From assembly GCF_042662685.1 (NCBI RefSeq), contig NZ_JBHSYO010000008.1:62001-126000 (forward strand): DNA of 64,000 nucleotides, in the 5' to 3' direction. Of the stretch, positions 26,255 through 34,742 are shown in pieces. The DNA comes from Pseudobowmanella zhangzhouensis (lineage in GTDB: Bacteria > Pseudomonadota > Gammaproteobacteria > Enterobacterales > Alteromonadaceae). The notes below the pieces were generated by a model. That model worked only from the letters and a program-made list of their open reading frames with translations. It was not told the DNA's origin and did no database searches. Position 1 is the stretch's first letter. Every line of letters begins with the position of its first letter. The position numbers and the translations under genes were made by a program.

Positions 26255-27449
26255 GAGCGATCCTCCGCTTGATATTGCTCTGCGCGACGAAGTAGTCGAA
26301 TAACGGGGCCCACAGGTTAGCAAACAGAATGGCTAACATAATGCCCTCAGGGAATGCCGGGTTCAGTACGCGAATCATCACGGTCATGAAACCAATCAGC
26401 AGCCCGTATGCCCATTTACCTGAATTGGTAAATGATGCAGATACCGGGTCAGTCGCCATAAAGAACATACCAAAGGCAAAGCCACCTACGACTAAGTGCC
26501 AGTACCAAGGCATTGCCAGCATCGGGTTACCTGTCTCAGACGCAAACATATTCAGCAATGAAGCAAACAGCACCATACCGAAGAAGGTACCCAGCACGAT
26601 ACGCCATGAAGCAATGCGCTGATAAATGATGAACAAGCCACCGATTGCCAGCATCAGGGTAGAGACTTCACCCACTGAACCCTGGATGTTACCCATAAAG
26701 GCGTTCCACCACAGATCCATGTTCGCATAGTCCATCGTGCCAGCGGCCGCCTGACCCAGCATAGTGGCGCCAGAGAAACCATCTGCGGCAACCCAGATAG
26801 CGTCACCAGAGATTTGTGCAGGGTAAGCAAAGTACAGGAATGCACGACCTGCCAGTGCAGGGTTTAAGAAGTTACGTCCGGTACCACCGAATACTTCTTT
26901 GGCAATCACCACACCGAAAGTAATACCCAGCGCAACCTGCCACAGCGGAATGGTAGCCGGTAATGTCAGGGCAAACAGCACTGAGGTCACGAAGAAACCT
27001 TCGTTAACTTCGTGCTTGCGCACAGACGCAAACAACACTTCCCAGAAACCACCGACGATAAAGGTTACGGCATAGATCGGCAGGAAGAAACACGCACCAT
27101 ACAGGAACATGCTGGCCCAGCCTGCCTCTGCTCCCAGGCTACCGCCCAGCGCAGTAAACAAACCAGCCTGCCACATATCTGGCAGACCAAAGCCTTGCAA
27201 TACCGCCAGATTTGCCTGTTGACCCACGTTGAACATGCCATAGAACATGGCCGGGAACGTCGCCAACCACACCATAATCATGATGCGTTTCAGATCGATA
27301 CTGTCTTTTACATGGGTAGTGGATTTATTCACTTTACCCGGGGTGTAGAAAATGGTCGCTGCCGCTTCATACAGGGCATACCACTTTTCGTATTTTCCAC
27401 CTGGCTCAAAGTTCGGCTCAATACGCTCTAAGTAATCTTTTAAACTCAT
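26244..27449 (-). CDS. nqrB: Na+-translocating NADH:quinone reductase subunit B
   Basis: Largest membrane subunit of Na+-NQR, 401 residues with about ten helices. It contains the flavinylation motif DGFSGATML with Thr229 as the expected covalent FMN site, and the region FGGTGRNFLNPALAGRAFLYF typical of NqrB/RnfD. It carries FMN and riboflavin and forms the main sodium path and the quinone site in the known structure. Three bases separate it from nqrA. Confidence 0.98.
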   Translation of the reverse strand: MSLKDYLERIEPNFEPGGKYEKWYALYEAAATIFYTPGKVNKSTTHVKDSIDLKRIMIMVWLATFPAMFYGMFNVGQQANLAVLQGFGLPDMWQAGLFTALGGSLGAEAGWASMFLYGACFFLPIYAVTFIVGGFWEVLFASVRKHEVNEGFFVTSVLFALTLPATIPLWQVALGITFGVVIAKEVFGGTGRNFLNPALAGRAFLYFAYPAQISGDAIWVAADGFSGATMLGQAAAGTMDYANMDLWWNAFMGNIQGSVGEVSTLMLAIGGLFIIYQRIASWRIVLGTFFGMVLFASLLNMFASETGNPMLAMPWYWHLVVGGFAFGMFFMATDPVSASFTNSGKWAYGLLIGFMTVMIRVLNPAFPEGIMLAILFANLWAPLFDYFVAQSNIKRRIARVS

Positions 27450-27452
27450 GGA

Positions 27453-28787
27453 TTACCCCTCTTTCTCGATGGTGGTCAGCACGCTACGCAGAATTGGGCC
27501 GTAGTTATATTTGCCCGGGCAAACGTAGGTACACAGTGCTAAATCTTCTTCATCCAGCTCTAAACACCCCATGGCTTGCGCGCTGTCGGTATCACCGGCA
27601 ATCAGGTCACGCAACAACAGAGTCGGCAGGATGTCCAACGGCATAACACGCTCATAGTTACCGATTGGTACCATTGAACGATCAGAACCATTAGTGCTGG
27701 TAGTCATATTAAACAAACGTTTAGGGCTCAGGTGGCCTAAGTAAGCACGTGTTACCGAGTGCATATCTGAACCAGGCGCTAACCAACCAAACAGCTTTTT
27801 CTCATAACCTTCGGCAAGTGCAGCAACCGCAGTGTGATAACGACCCAGATAGGCGTGCACACCTGCAGATTTTTGACCGTGCAGTACAGAACCAGAGATA
27901 ACGCGCACGTCACCGTCCTGTAGTTCACCCGCCGTCAGTTGCTCCAATGAGGCACCCAGCAAGGTTTTCACTAAACGTGGGTTTTTCGCCATTGGGCCAG
28001 CCAGCGCAACAACGCGGCTTGAGTCAATCTTACCGGTCGCAACGAATGCACCGAATGCAATCACATCCTGATAACCGATATGCCAAACAACTTTCTTCGC
28101 ACCAACCGGGTCGAGGAAATGGATATGTGTGCCAACCAATCCGGCCGGGTGTGGGCCCGCGAATTCGTTTACATCAACCTTCGCCTGACCGACTGACACA
28201 GACGCGCCCGGGGCTTTGCTGACGAACACTTTTCCGCTGGTCAGTTTGTTCAGTACCTGCAAACCACGCTCAAAGTCGTCTTTGCGCGCTGCGATAATGA
28301 CCGCAGGATCCGCCGCCAGAGGATTAGTATCCATGGCGTTCACAAAGATTGAGTGAGGGTTGCCATCAACCGCAGCTACTTTTGAGAACGGGCGGGTACG
28401 CAGTGCGGTCCAAAGACCACTGTTTACCAGCGCAGTACGCAGTTCTTGAGCATCAGCATTGGCTACATCGGCGAACGCAGGAAATACTTCCTGTTCATCA
28501 CCGCTGATTTCAATGACCACTGATTGCAGAACGCGTTTCTCACCGCGATTGACTTCAGTTACGGTACCGGCTGCTGGTGCAGTGAATTTCACGCCAGGGT
28601 TCTTTTTGTCTTCAAAAAGAACCTGACCCTTTTTCACTACATCACCCACCTGCACGTGCATGGTGGGGCGCATACCAACATATTCTTCACCCAACACTGC
28701 AACACGGGTGACCGCGTTACCGTCCTGGATGGCCTGTTGAGGCGCTCCCTGAATTGGGAGGTCTAAGCCATGTTTGATTTTTATCAT
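27453..28787 (-). CDS. nqrA: Na+-translocating NADH:quinone reductase subunit A
   Basis: A 444-residue peripheral cytoplasmic subunit. The start MIKIKHGLDLPIQGAP and segments such as VGTHIHFLDPVG and CLELDEEDLALCTYVCPGK are characteristic. The ATG at 28787 matches the family start; a GTG four codons upstream (28799) is open. Neither has a strong ribosome-binding site, unusual for the first gene of a highly expressed operon, and the long structured leader before it may control translation or elongation. Confidence 0.97.
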   Translation of the reverse strand: MIKIKHGLDLPIQGAPQQAIQDGNAVTRVAVLGEEYVGMRPTMHVQVGDVVKKGQVLFEDKKNPGVKFTAPAAGTVTEVNRGEKRVLQSVVIEISGDEQEVFPAFADVANADAQELRTALVNSGLWTALRTRPFSKVAAVDGNPHSIFVNAMDTNPLAADPAVIIAARKDDFERGLQVLNKLTSGKVFVSKAPGASVSVGQAKVDVNEFAGPHPAGLVGTHIHFLDPVGAKKVVWHIGYQDVIAFGAFVATGKIDSSRVVALAGPMAKNPRLVKTLLGASLEQLTAGELQDGDVRVISGSVLHGQKSAGVHAYLGRYHTAVAALAEGYEKKLFGWLAPGSDMHSVTRAYLGHLSPKRLFNMTTSTNGSDRSMVPIGNYERVMPLDILPTLLLRDLIAGDTDSAQAMGCLELDEEDLALCTYVCPGKYNYGPILRSVLTTIEKEG

Positions 28788-28811
28788 ATGCAATTGCACT
28801 ACTCTGAAAAT

Positions 28812-28833
28812 AAAAAAGAACCGAATTCTGTTC
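28812..28833 (-). terminator. Weak attenuator-like hairpin before nqrA
   Basis: On the minus strand GAAC-AGAATTCG-GTTC is followed by TTTTTT, 25 bases upstream of the nqrA start. The stem has only four pairs plus a possible inner G-C, so it would need assistance; it suggests conditional termination. Confidence 0.3.
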
Positions 28834-28853
28834 AGGCCTGCTTTATTCCGGCG

Positions 28854-29075
28854 CTACCGGAATACGTCTACAGGTTCTCCGCATTTCAGCGTCTCCCGCG
28901 CCGTCCGGCCATTCAGTGCGATGCACGTCTGGCGGTGCGTCGGGGGATACTCAATCCTTACCCACCACTCACAACAACATCAGGTCGGGTCATGTGACAC
29001 GCCTTGTGTTATTCGTAATTCCTTGGTGCTGATGTTTTTAATCGGCGACACCGTGCGCATAAAATCGCTCAGCAT
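28854..29075 (-). other. Reading frame interrupted by one UGA in the nqr leader
   Basis: From an ATG at 29075 a frame runs 31 codons to a TGA (28980-28982), continues with three TGT codons and 38 more sense codons, and stops at TAG (28854-28856). The upstream 31 residues could be a leader peptide; the downstream part could be a remnant gene, chance, or readthrough. I recognise no protein family, and the start has no separate ribosome-binding site. Confidence 0.2.
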
Positions 29076-29117
29076 TCCATCGCCCGATAGTTTTATAAGG
29101 ATTGACTTAAGCACGGA

Positions 29118-29126
29118 ATTTTAGCA
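29118..29126 (-). promoter_or_regulatory. Candidate extended -10 promoter for the nqr leader
   Basis: TGC-TAAAAT on the minus strand fits an extended -10 element; no good -35 hexamer lies at 17 bases. It is the best sigma-70-like element between fabV and nqrA. Confidence 0.3.
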
Positions 29127-29196
29127 TCAATGCTCGCCTGTTCGCTACGCAAATTGTTGTTTAAACGCTTTTTTATGTAAAAAGCTGGTAAATAAA

Positions 29197-29224
29197 TGAA
29201 AAGCAGACCTAAGCCTGCTTTTCG
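29197..29224 (-). terminator. Terminator after fabV
   Basis: An AAAAGCAG/CTGCTTTT stem with an 8-base loop lies 30 bases after the fabV stop codon, with its stem-embedded T run in the minus orientation. Confidence 0.75.
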
Positions 29225-29253
29225 TAAAGAAGTAATAGATGACTTCTGAGTTT

Positions 29254-30429
29254 TTACCAATCGGCCAACGGTGATACATCGGCTTCGTAGTCAACACCTG
29301 CCACATCAAAACCGAACAAACGCAGAAATTCATGGTGATACCCTGCGTAATCGCTTAACTCGTGGAAATTGTCCTGCGTGACCTGATCCCACAGTGCTTT
29401 GATTTTTGCCTGAGTCGCATCGTTGGTCTCCTTACCATCCATCCGCAAGCGCTTGGCTTCATCAGTTTCTGGCGCATCGGCAAGCAACTTGTCGTTAAAC
29501 AATCCATAAATCTGCTCTATACAGCCTTCATGGGTACCTTCCTGCTTCATCACCTTATAAATCAGCGAGATATACAGCGGCATCACCGGAATTGCGGAAC
29601 TGGCCTGAGTAACCAGTGCCTTCAGCGACGACACATAAGCCTGCACCTTTTTATCCGCATAACGCTGATTAATTTGTGCCGCAGCACGGTCCAGATCTTC
29701 TTTCGCTTTACCGATCGTAGCGTGACCATAGATTGGCCAGGTCAATTCTTTACCTATATAGGTATAAGCTGTGGTTTTACAGCCTTCGGCCAGGACACCG
29801 GCGTCATTCAGAGCCTGTAACCACAACTCCCAATCTTCCCCGCCCATGACTTTAACGGTATTGAAGATTTCCTCTTCGTTCGCAGGCTCAAGAGAAATCT
29901 CATGCACCAGATCTTTGTCTGTGTCATAGGTCTTGGTGGTGTAAGCCTTACCCACAGGTTTCAGGGTAGATTTATACACTTCGCCGCTCACCGGGTCGGT
30001 ACGGCGCGGGGCTGCCAGGCTGTAAATCACCAGATCTACCTGCCCCATATCCTGTTTGATCGCCTCAATGACGTCGGCTTTCATTTCATTAGAGAAGGCA
30101 TCGCCATTAAGAGTGCGTGCATACAAGCCTGCTGCTTTTGCTTCCTGGTGAAACGCAGCCACATTGTACCAACCGGCCGTGGCGGTTTTGCGCTCGGACG
30201 GCTCTTTTTCAAAGCACACCCCGAGGGTATCAGCACCACAACCAAATGCAGACACAATGCGGGAAGCCAGACCATAACCGGTCGAGCAGCCCAGAATCAG
30301 CACACGCTTAGGGCCTGCCACTTCGCCCTGTTGCTTAACATAGGCAATTTGTTCGGCCACATTGGCGGCACAACCCACCGGATGCGCGTTGGTACAAATA
30401 AAACCTCGGATCTTCGGTTGGATAATCAT
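29254..30429 (-). CDS. fabV: Trans-2-enoyl-ACP/CoA reductase FabV
   Basis: A 391-residue NADH-dependent enoyl reductase of the final elongation step of fatty-acid synthesis. The N-terminal MIIQPKIRGFICTNAHPVGC, the dinucleotide-binding LILGCSTGYGLASR (44-57) and the catalytic pair Tyr234-x8-Lys243 (YGHATIGKAK) identify FabV. FabV enzymes are known for natural insensitivity to triclosan compared with FabI. Single gene: a terminator precedes it (end of the TRAP operon) and another follows it. Confidence 0.97.
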   Translation of the reverse strand: MIIQPKIRGFICTNAHPVGCAANVAEQIAYVKQQGEVAGPKRVLILGCSTGYGLASRIVSAFGCGADTLGVCFEKEPSERKTATAGWYNVAAFHQEAKAAGLYARTLNGDAFSNEMKADVIEAIKQDMGQVDLVIYSLAAPRRTDPVSGEVYKSTLKPVGKAYTTKTYDTDKDLVHEISLEPANEEEIFNTVKVMGGEDWELWLQALNDAGVLAEGCKTTAYTYIGKELTWPIYGHATIGKAKEDLDRAAAQINQRYADKKVQAYVSSLKALVTQASSAIPVMPLYISLIYKVMKQEGTHEGCIEQIYGLFNDKLLADAPETDEAKRLRMDGKETNDATQAKIKALWDQVTQDNFHELSDYAGYHHEFLRLFGFDVAGVDYEADVSPLADW

Positions 30430-30442
30430 TTAGTTCTTCCTG

Positions 30443-30473
30443 AAAAAAAAGTGCGCCCATTCTATCGGCGCAC
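30443..30473 (-). terminator. Terminator of the TRAP transporter operon
   Basis: On the minus strand GTGCGCC pairs with GGCGCAC around a 9-base loop and is followed by eight T. It ends the DctQ-DctM-DctP transcript just before fabV. Confidence 0.92.
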
Positions 30474-30501
30474 TAGCTGATAACAACTCGGACGAGCAGA
30501 A

Positions 30502-31593
30502 TTACTCGCGATTTTTGTAATATTCAAGCTCTGAAATCTTGTGATAAGCCGACGCTGAACGCTGAAATGCCTGATAAGACGCCAACACTTTGGCAAATTG
30601 CGCATCAGCTGCGGCCTGTTCCAGCAACACCTCATCGCTGGCAGCTTTCAATTGCGCCATGACTTCTGCAGGTAAAGGACGCATATCTACATTGTGTTCA
30701 GTTTGCAGGCTGTGCATCGCTTCACTGTTGCGTGCGGTGTATTCATCCAGCATATCCTGATTGACGGCTTTGGTGGCGACTTCTACGATGGCTTTCAGAT
30801 CATCCGGCAGGCTGTTGTAGGCTTTTTCGTTGACGATAAATTCCAGCGCCGTGCCCGGCTCATGCCAACCGGAGTAATAGTAATAATTGGCTGCTTTATA
30901 CAGGCCAAAGGCGCGGTCATTATATGGACCTACCCACTCCGTTGCATCTAGGGCACCGGTTTGCAGCGCGGTAAACAGTTCCCCGCCCGACATGGCGACC
31001 GGCACCCCACCGAGCTTTTTCAGTACTTCACCACCGAGACCGGGAATACGCATTTTCAGACCCTGTAAATCCTCAATACTGTTAATTTCTTTTTTAAACC
31101 AGCCCGCCATCTGCACGCCGGTATTGCCACCTGCGAATGGGATTACGCCAAATGGTTTATAGGTTTCCCGCCACAGTTCGATCCCGCCACCATAATGAAA
31201 CCAGCCATTCATTTCCTGCACATTCATGCCAAACGGAATCGCCGCGAAAAGTTGCGCGGCCGGCGCTTTACCCTTCCAGTAGTAACCGGCAGAGTGCCCC
31301 ATTTCCACGGTACCGGCGGATACCGCATCGAATACCTGATCCCAGGGCACTACCTCACCTGCGCCATACACTTTTACTTTAAGGCGACCACCTGACATTT
31401 TGTCTACATATTCAGCGAACGTTTCCGGCCCACGTCCGAGACCGGGAAAGTTTTTTGGCCAGGTCGTGACCATTTTCCATTCATAGGTTTGCTGCGGCGT
31501 TGCTTGTGCCGCTTTTTCCGTTGCTTGCGGCCCACAAGCAACCAATCCTAGCAGGGAGGTGACTGCGGTAAGTTTTACAATCCAGGATTTCAT
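30502..31593 (-). CDS. TRAP transporter solute-binding lipoprotein (DctP family)
   Basis: A 363-residue extracytoplasmic solute receptor. The start at 31593 has GGAG eight bases upstream and gives a lipoprotein signal peptide with lipobox LVAC (lipidated Cys20, followed by Gly). The body resembles the 2-oxo acid binding (TakP-like) branch: WKMVTTWPKNFPGLG, the signature YNDRAFGLYKAANYYYYSGWHEPGT, and a WVGP segment near the conserved arginine region. It delivers substrate to the DctQM membrane pair encoded just upstream. Substrate (2-oxo acids or similar carboxylates) is inferred from the branch. Membrane anchoring is unusual for a Gram-negative TRAP receptor. Confidence 0.9.
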   Translation of the reverse strand: MKSWIVKLTAVTSLLGLVACGPQATEKAAQATPQQTYEWKMVTTWPKNFPGLGRGPETFAEYVDKMSGGRLKVKVYGAGEVVPWDQVFDAVSAGTVEMGHSAGYYWKGKAPAAQLFAAIPFGMNVQEMNGWFHYGGGIELWRETYKPFGVIPFAGGNTGVQMAGWFKKEINSIEDLQGLKMRIPGLGGEVLKKLGGVPVAMSGGELFTALQTGALDATEWVGPYNDRAFGLYKAANYYYYSGWHEPGTALEFIVNEKAYNSLPDDLKAIVEVATKAVNQDMLDEYTARNSEAMHSLQTEHNVDMRPLPAEVMAQLKAASDEVLLEQAAADAQFAKVLASYQAFQRSASAYHKISELEYYKNRE

Positions 31594-31607
31594 ATTGATA
31601 TCTCCAT

Positions 31608-32978
31608 CTAGCCTTGCTGCAGATAGTCCGGCAGCCAGGTGGCAAGTTCGGGCCAAACCGCTAGGCCCACCAGTAACAGCAATTGAATAACAACAAAGGG
31701 TACAACACCGCGATAGATATCCGCGGTCTTAACGTCCGGCGGCGCTACGCCGCGCAGATAAAACAGGGCAAAACCAAATGGCGGGGTCAGGAATGAGGTT
31801 TGCAGGTTAAGTGCAATCATGATCCCCAACCAGATAGGATCGACCCCCATCATCAGTAAAACCGGGCCCACCAGCGGTACTACGATAAAGGTGATTTCAA
31901 TAAAATCCAGAATAAAGCCGAGCAGAAAAATCACCAGCATGACCACAAACATGGCGGTCAACACGCCACCTGGCAAATTATCAAACAGATGATGAATCAG
32001 TGATTCACCGCCAAACCCACGAAACACCAACGAAAACAACGCCGCGCCAATCAGGATCAGGAAGACCATACTGGTCACAGTCAGCGTGTTGAGCAAAATC
32101 TCCTGTAAGCGAGCCAGAGTAAGCTGACGTTTCAACAGCGCAATGAGCAATGCACCGCTCGCCCCAACCCCCGCCGCCTCTGTCGGCGTGGCATAGCCGA
32201 GTAAAATAGAGCCCAGTACGGCAAAAATAAGTAACAGCGGCGGCAACAGGGACTGCGCAACATCGGCCAGTTTTATGGACTGCTGCTGCTTGGCAGGTGC
32301 CGGCAACCAATCCGGTTTGAATATCGCCACCAGCACGGTGTAAAGCATATACAGCAACACCAGCATTAAGCCCGGCAACAATGCGCCAATAAACAGATCA
32401 CCAACCGACACTGATTCAGGTGAGAAAATACCCTGTTTTAATTGCGCCTGCTGATAGGAACTGGACAACACATCCCCCAGTAATACCAGCGCAATGGATG
32501 GCGGAATAATCTGCCCCAGTGTGCCGGTCGCGCAAATACTGCCTGTGGCGAACGCAGGGTGATAGCCCTGTTTGAGCATGCTGGGCAATGACAACAGCCC
32601 CATCGTGACCACGGTCGCGCCGACGATACCGGTACTGGCTGCGAGCAACATTCCCACCAAAATCACGGATATCGCCAAGCCACCGCGCAGACGTCCGAAT
32701 ACTCCTGACATAGTCAGGAGTAATTGTTCGGCGATTTTGGCTTTTTCCAATACCACGCCCATAAACACGAACAGAGGCACCGCCAGCAGTGTTTGGTTGG
32801 TCATAATCCCATACAAACGATTGGGCATGGCCTGTAAAAACGCGCCATCAAACGTACCGGTCAGATAACCCAGGCCCGCAAATAACAACGCGGTACCGGC
32901 CAGCGAGAATGCCACCGGGTAACCAAATAACAGCACCACACAAACCAGCGCGAACATCACTAGTGATAACCATTCCAT
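31608..32978 (-). CDS. TRAP transporter large permease (DctM)
   Basis: A 456-residue inner-membrane protein with about 12 helices, the sodium-coupled transport subunit of a TRAP system. Typical segments are FVFMGVVLEKAKIAEQLL, ATGTLGQIIPPSIALVLLGD, and TPPFGFALFYLRGVAPP near the C-terminus. It overlaps dctQ by one base and ends 14 bases before the receptor gene, so the three form an operon in Q-M-P order, reading dctQ, dctM, dctP. Confidence 0.95.
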   Translation of the reverse strand: MEWLSLVMFALVCVVLLFGYPVAFSLAGTALLFAGLGYLTGTFDGAFLQAMPNRLYGIMTNQTLLAVPLFVFMGVVLEKAKIAEQLLLTMSGVFGRLRGGLAISVILVGMLLAASTGIVGATVVTMGLLSLPSMLKQGYHPAFATGSICATGTLGQIIPPSIALVLLGDVLSSSYQQAQLKQGIFSPESVSVGDLFIGALLPGLMLVLLYMLYTVLVAIFKPDWLPAPAKQQQSIKLADVAQSLLPPLLLIFAVLGSILLGYATPTEAAGVGASGALLIALLKRQLTLARLQEILLNTLTVTSMVFLILIGAALFSLVFRGFGGESLIHHLFDNLPGGVLTAMFVVMLVIFLLGFILDFIEITFIVVPLVGPVLLMMGVDPIWLGIMIALNLQTSFLTPPFGFALFYLRGVAPPDVKTADIYRGVVPFVVIQLLLLVGLAVWPELATWLPDYLQQG

Positions 32979-33490
32979 CAGCGAGCCTCCCGCTGACCAA
33001 TGGCGATGGCATGTCGAAGCACATCAGCCAGCCCCTGCAATAACATCAGGCCGGAGAAGAGTAATATCAGGGTTTTAAGTGCGTAAACCAGCGGTAAACC
33101 ACCGGCTTCGTTAGAACGTTCCATGGTCTGCCAGGCGGCGATGACATACTCCCAGCTGGCAATGAAGATAAACAGGCAGACAGGTATTAACAAAAAGATC
33201 CCACCGCACAGATTGACCCAATGCTGCCTGTTAGCGGACATTTTGCTGTAAAACACGTCAACCCGAACATGTTTATCCACGCTAAAGGTATAGGATGCGC
33301 CGAGCATGAATACACAGGCATGCAGATACATCACGGTTTCCTGCATGGCAACCCAGCCAAGATCAAATCCGTATCGCAATACAACCACAGCGAGGGTCAA
33401 CAGCACCATTACCAGTCCAAACCAGCTCACAATCTGGCTCAGCCGCAAACTCAACCTGTCAATCAGGGCAACCCAACTCTTCACAACCAC
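32978..33490 (-). CDS. TRAP transporter small permease (DctQ)
   Basis: A 170-residue inner-membrane protein with four helices, the small TRAP membrane subunit that stabilises DctM. The segment WVAMQETVMYLHACVFMLGASY is typical of DctQ proteins. The start is GTG at 33490 with AGAG six bases upstream. First gene of the operon. Confidence 0.92.
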   Translation of the reverse strand: MVVKSWVALIDRLSLRLSQIVSWFGLVMVLLTLAVVVLRYGFDLGWVAMQETVMYLHACVFMLGASYTFSVDKHVRVDVFYSKMSANRQHWVNLCGGIFLLIPVCLFIFIASWEYVIAAWQTMERSNEAGGLPLVYALKTLILLFSGLMLLQGLADVLRHAIAIGQREAR

Positions 33491-33597
33491 TTATGTCTCT
33501 TTACCAACAAGTAGAGACATGATTACTAAAAAGCACAGTGATGAAAAGCAGGAAATTACATTTTAATTACAAATGCTTAACGTATTTTTCGCAGAAA

Positions 33598-33624
33598 CAA
33601 AAAGCCCGGTCAGATAACCGGGCC
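33598..33624 (-). terminator. Terminator after bolA
   Basis: GCCCGGT/ACCGGGC with loop CAGATA; on the minus strand it is followed by a T run. It lies seven bases from the bolA stop codon. Confidence 0.88.
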
Positions 33625-33630
33625 TGGAAT

Positions 33631-33954
33631 TTAACTCACGCGGCGCTTCATGCCGCCCAAACAAGCCGGCGAATCCGGCGCACCACCGTACAACCCCTGC
33701 CATTCAGAGTCGGTATAGGTGTGTAATGCCAGCGCGTGGATTTTGTTGGCCAATTCTTCTTTCAACACCGCATTGACCGCACGGTGACGGTTAATCAGAC
33801 GCTCTCCGCTGAATTTTGGTGTGACAAGTACCACTTTAAAGTGCGTTTCGGAGCCAGGTGCCACGTTATGCTGGTGACTTTCGTTAATCACTTCCAGATG
33901 TGCTGGTTGGAAATGCTCTGTGAGTTTTTTTTCAATTTCTATTTGAATATTCAT
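33631..33954 (-). CDS. bolA: BolA family protein
   Basis: A 107-residue protein of the BolA fold. Conserved stretches are LEVINESHQHNVAPGSETHFKV (about 20-41), with the histidine of the BolA motif, and FSGERLINRHRAVNAVLKEEL (about 48-68), ending HALALHTYTDSEW. BolA partners with monothiol glutaredoxins through a shared iron-sulfur cluster and affects morphology and stress responses in E. coli. Transcribed alone, with a terminator after it. Confidence 0.93.
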   Translation of the reverse strand: MNIQIEIEKKLTEHFQPAHLEVINESHQHNVAPGSETHFKVVLVTPKFSGERLINRHRAVNAVLKEELANKIHALALHTYTDSEWQGLYGGAPDSPACLGGMKRRVS

Positions 33955-34132
33955 CCAAATTCCCTCGCTTAATGGCTGGACCCGGGCTGGTCAGCCGCCA
34001 AACTTCAACGCCCATTCGCTAAATCTAGTCCTTTAGAACGGCTTTTAAAACGCGCATTTTTGTCGGTTTGCCCTAAGCCTTTGTACGGAAAAGTTATATT
34101 TTTTTGCTATCCAATTCTGCGCTTCTATAACG

Positions 34133-34732
34133 TCAGAACACCCTGCGAAAGGTCAAATTGATACGCACGCCACAGGGCTTACGGGATTTAGCAATACTGT
34201 GCTGCCAGCAATGTTGGGTCGCCCCGGCCATAATCAACAGGCTTCCGGAACTCAATGCAATTTTTACCTGATCTTTGCTGGTTTTGTGACGCAATTTAAA
34301 GTCTCTGGTCTCGCCCAGCGTCAATGACACTATGACCGGATTGTCTCCCAGTTCTGGCTCGTCATCGGCATGCCAACCCATGCTGTCATTGCCATCCCGA
34401 TACAAATTGGCCAGCACAGAATTAAACCTGTGACCGGTGGCTTGTTCTATTCTGTCGCGCAAACTTTCTAATGCAGGTGTCCAGTGGCTCGCCGTCAGGC
34501 GGGTACCAGAATAGCTGTACGCCACCCCCTGATCGCCATACCAGGCTTGCAGGCGCGGAATTTTGCGAAATTCGCCAAACAGTCTGATAGAATCCTGCTG
34601 CCAGGCCAGGCTGCTTTGCAGAGTATGCAGATAAAAATCGGCTTCCTGGGCACTGAGAAATCCCGGCCAATAACTCAAATCAGCATCCGGTAAACACCAG
34701 GTTTGAGGTTGTGCAAACAGTGAGTGAGTCAT
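34133..34732 (-). CDS. AlkB-like 2-oxoglutarate/Fe(II) dioxygenase
   Basis: About 199 residues in the AlkB superfamily. The metal motif is WHADDEPEL (His and Asp near 121 and 123), the second histidine is in WQHSI (about 178), and the 2-oxoglutarate arginine is in the C-terminal RINLTFR. The segment NLYRDGNDSMGWHAD matches the ABH2/ABH3-like group, which repair 1-methyladenine and 3-methylcytosine in DNA or RNA by oxidative demethylation. The start at 34732 is preferred because the alternative ATG at 34744 overlaps the start codon of the divergent rlmG. No Ada-type regulator is nearby. Confidence 0.9.
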   Translation of the reverse strand: MTHSLFAQPQTWCLPDADLSYWPGFLSAQEADFYLHTLQSSLAWQQDSIRLFGEFRKIPRLQAWYGDQGVAYSYSGTRLTASHWTPALESLRDRIEQATGHRFNSVLANLYRDGNDSMGWHADDEPELGDNPVIVSLTLGETRDFKLRHKTSKDQVKIALSSGSLLIMAGATQHCWQHSIAKSRKPCGVRINLTFRRVF

Positions 34733-34742
34733 TAGTCCTACC

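Larger units (their letters stand above)
28788..29126 (-). promoter_or_regulatory. Structured leader region of the nqr operon
   Basis: The 466 bases between nqrA and fabV hold no recognised gene; this part reads toward nqrA. A TGC-TAAAAT extended -10 element (29118-29126) could start a transcript near 29111 and give a leader of about 320 bases. Several hairpins can form, among them ATTCCGG/CCGGAAT (28845-28863) and GCAC/GTGC, in a GC-rich core (about 28840-28990). Just before nqrA, a GAAC/GTTC hairpin followed by six T (28812-28833) looks like a weak terminator or attenuator. Candidate cis-regulatory RNA motifs upstream of nqrA have been described in gammaproteobacteria; whether this is one is untested. 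Confidence 0.45.

Noticed and set aside
28930..28979. SECIS element after the in-frame UGA
   Set aside because: Only a four-base-pair stem can be drawn at the required distance, without the bulged U and GGU-type loop.
28774..29124. 116-codon plus-strand frame through the nqrA leader
   Set aside because: Starts inside nqrA on the opposite strand, has low-complexity composition and no recognisable domain.
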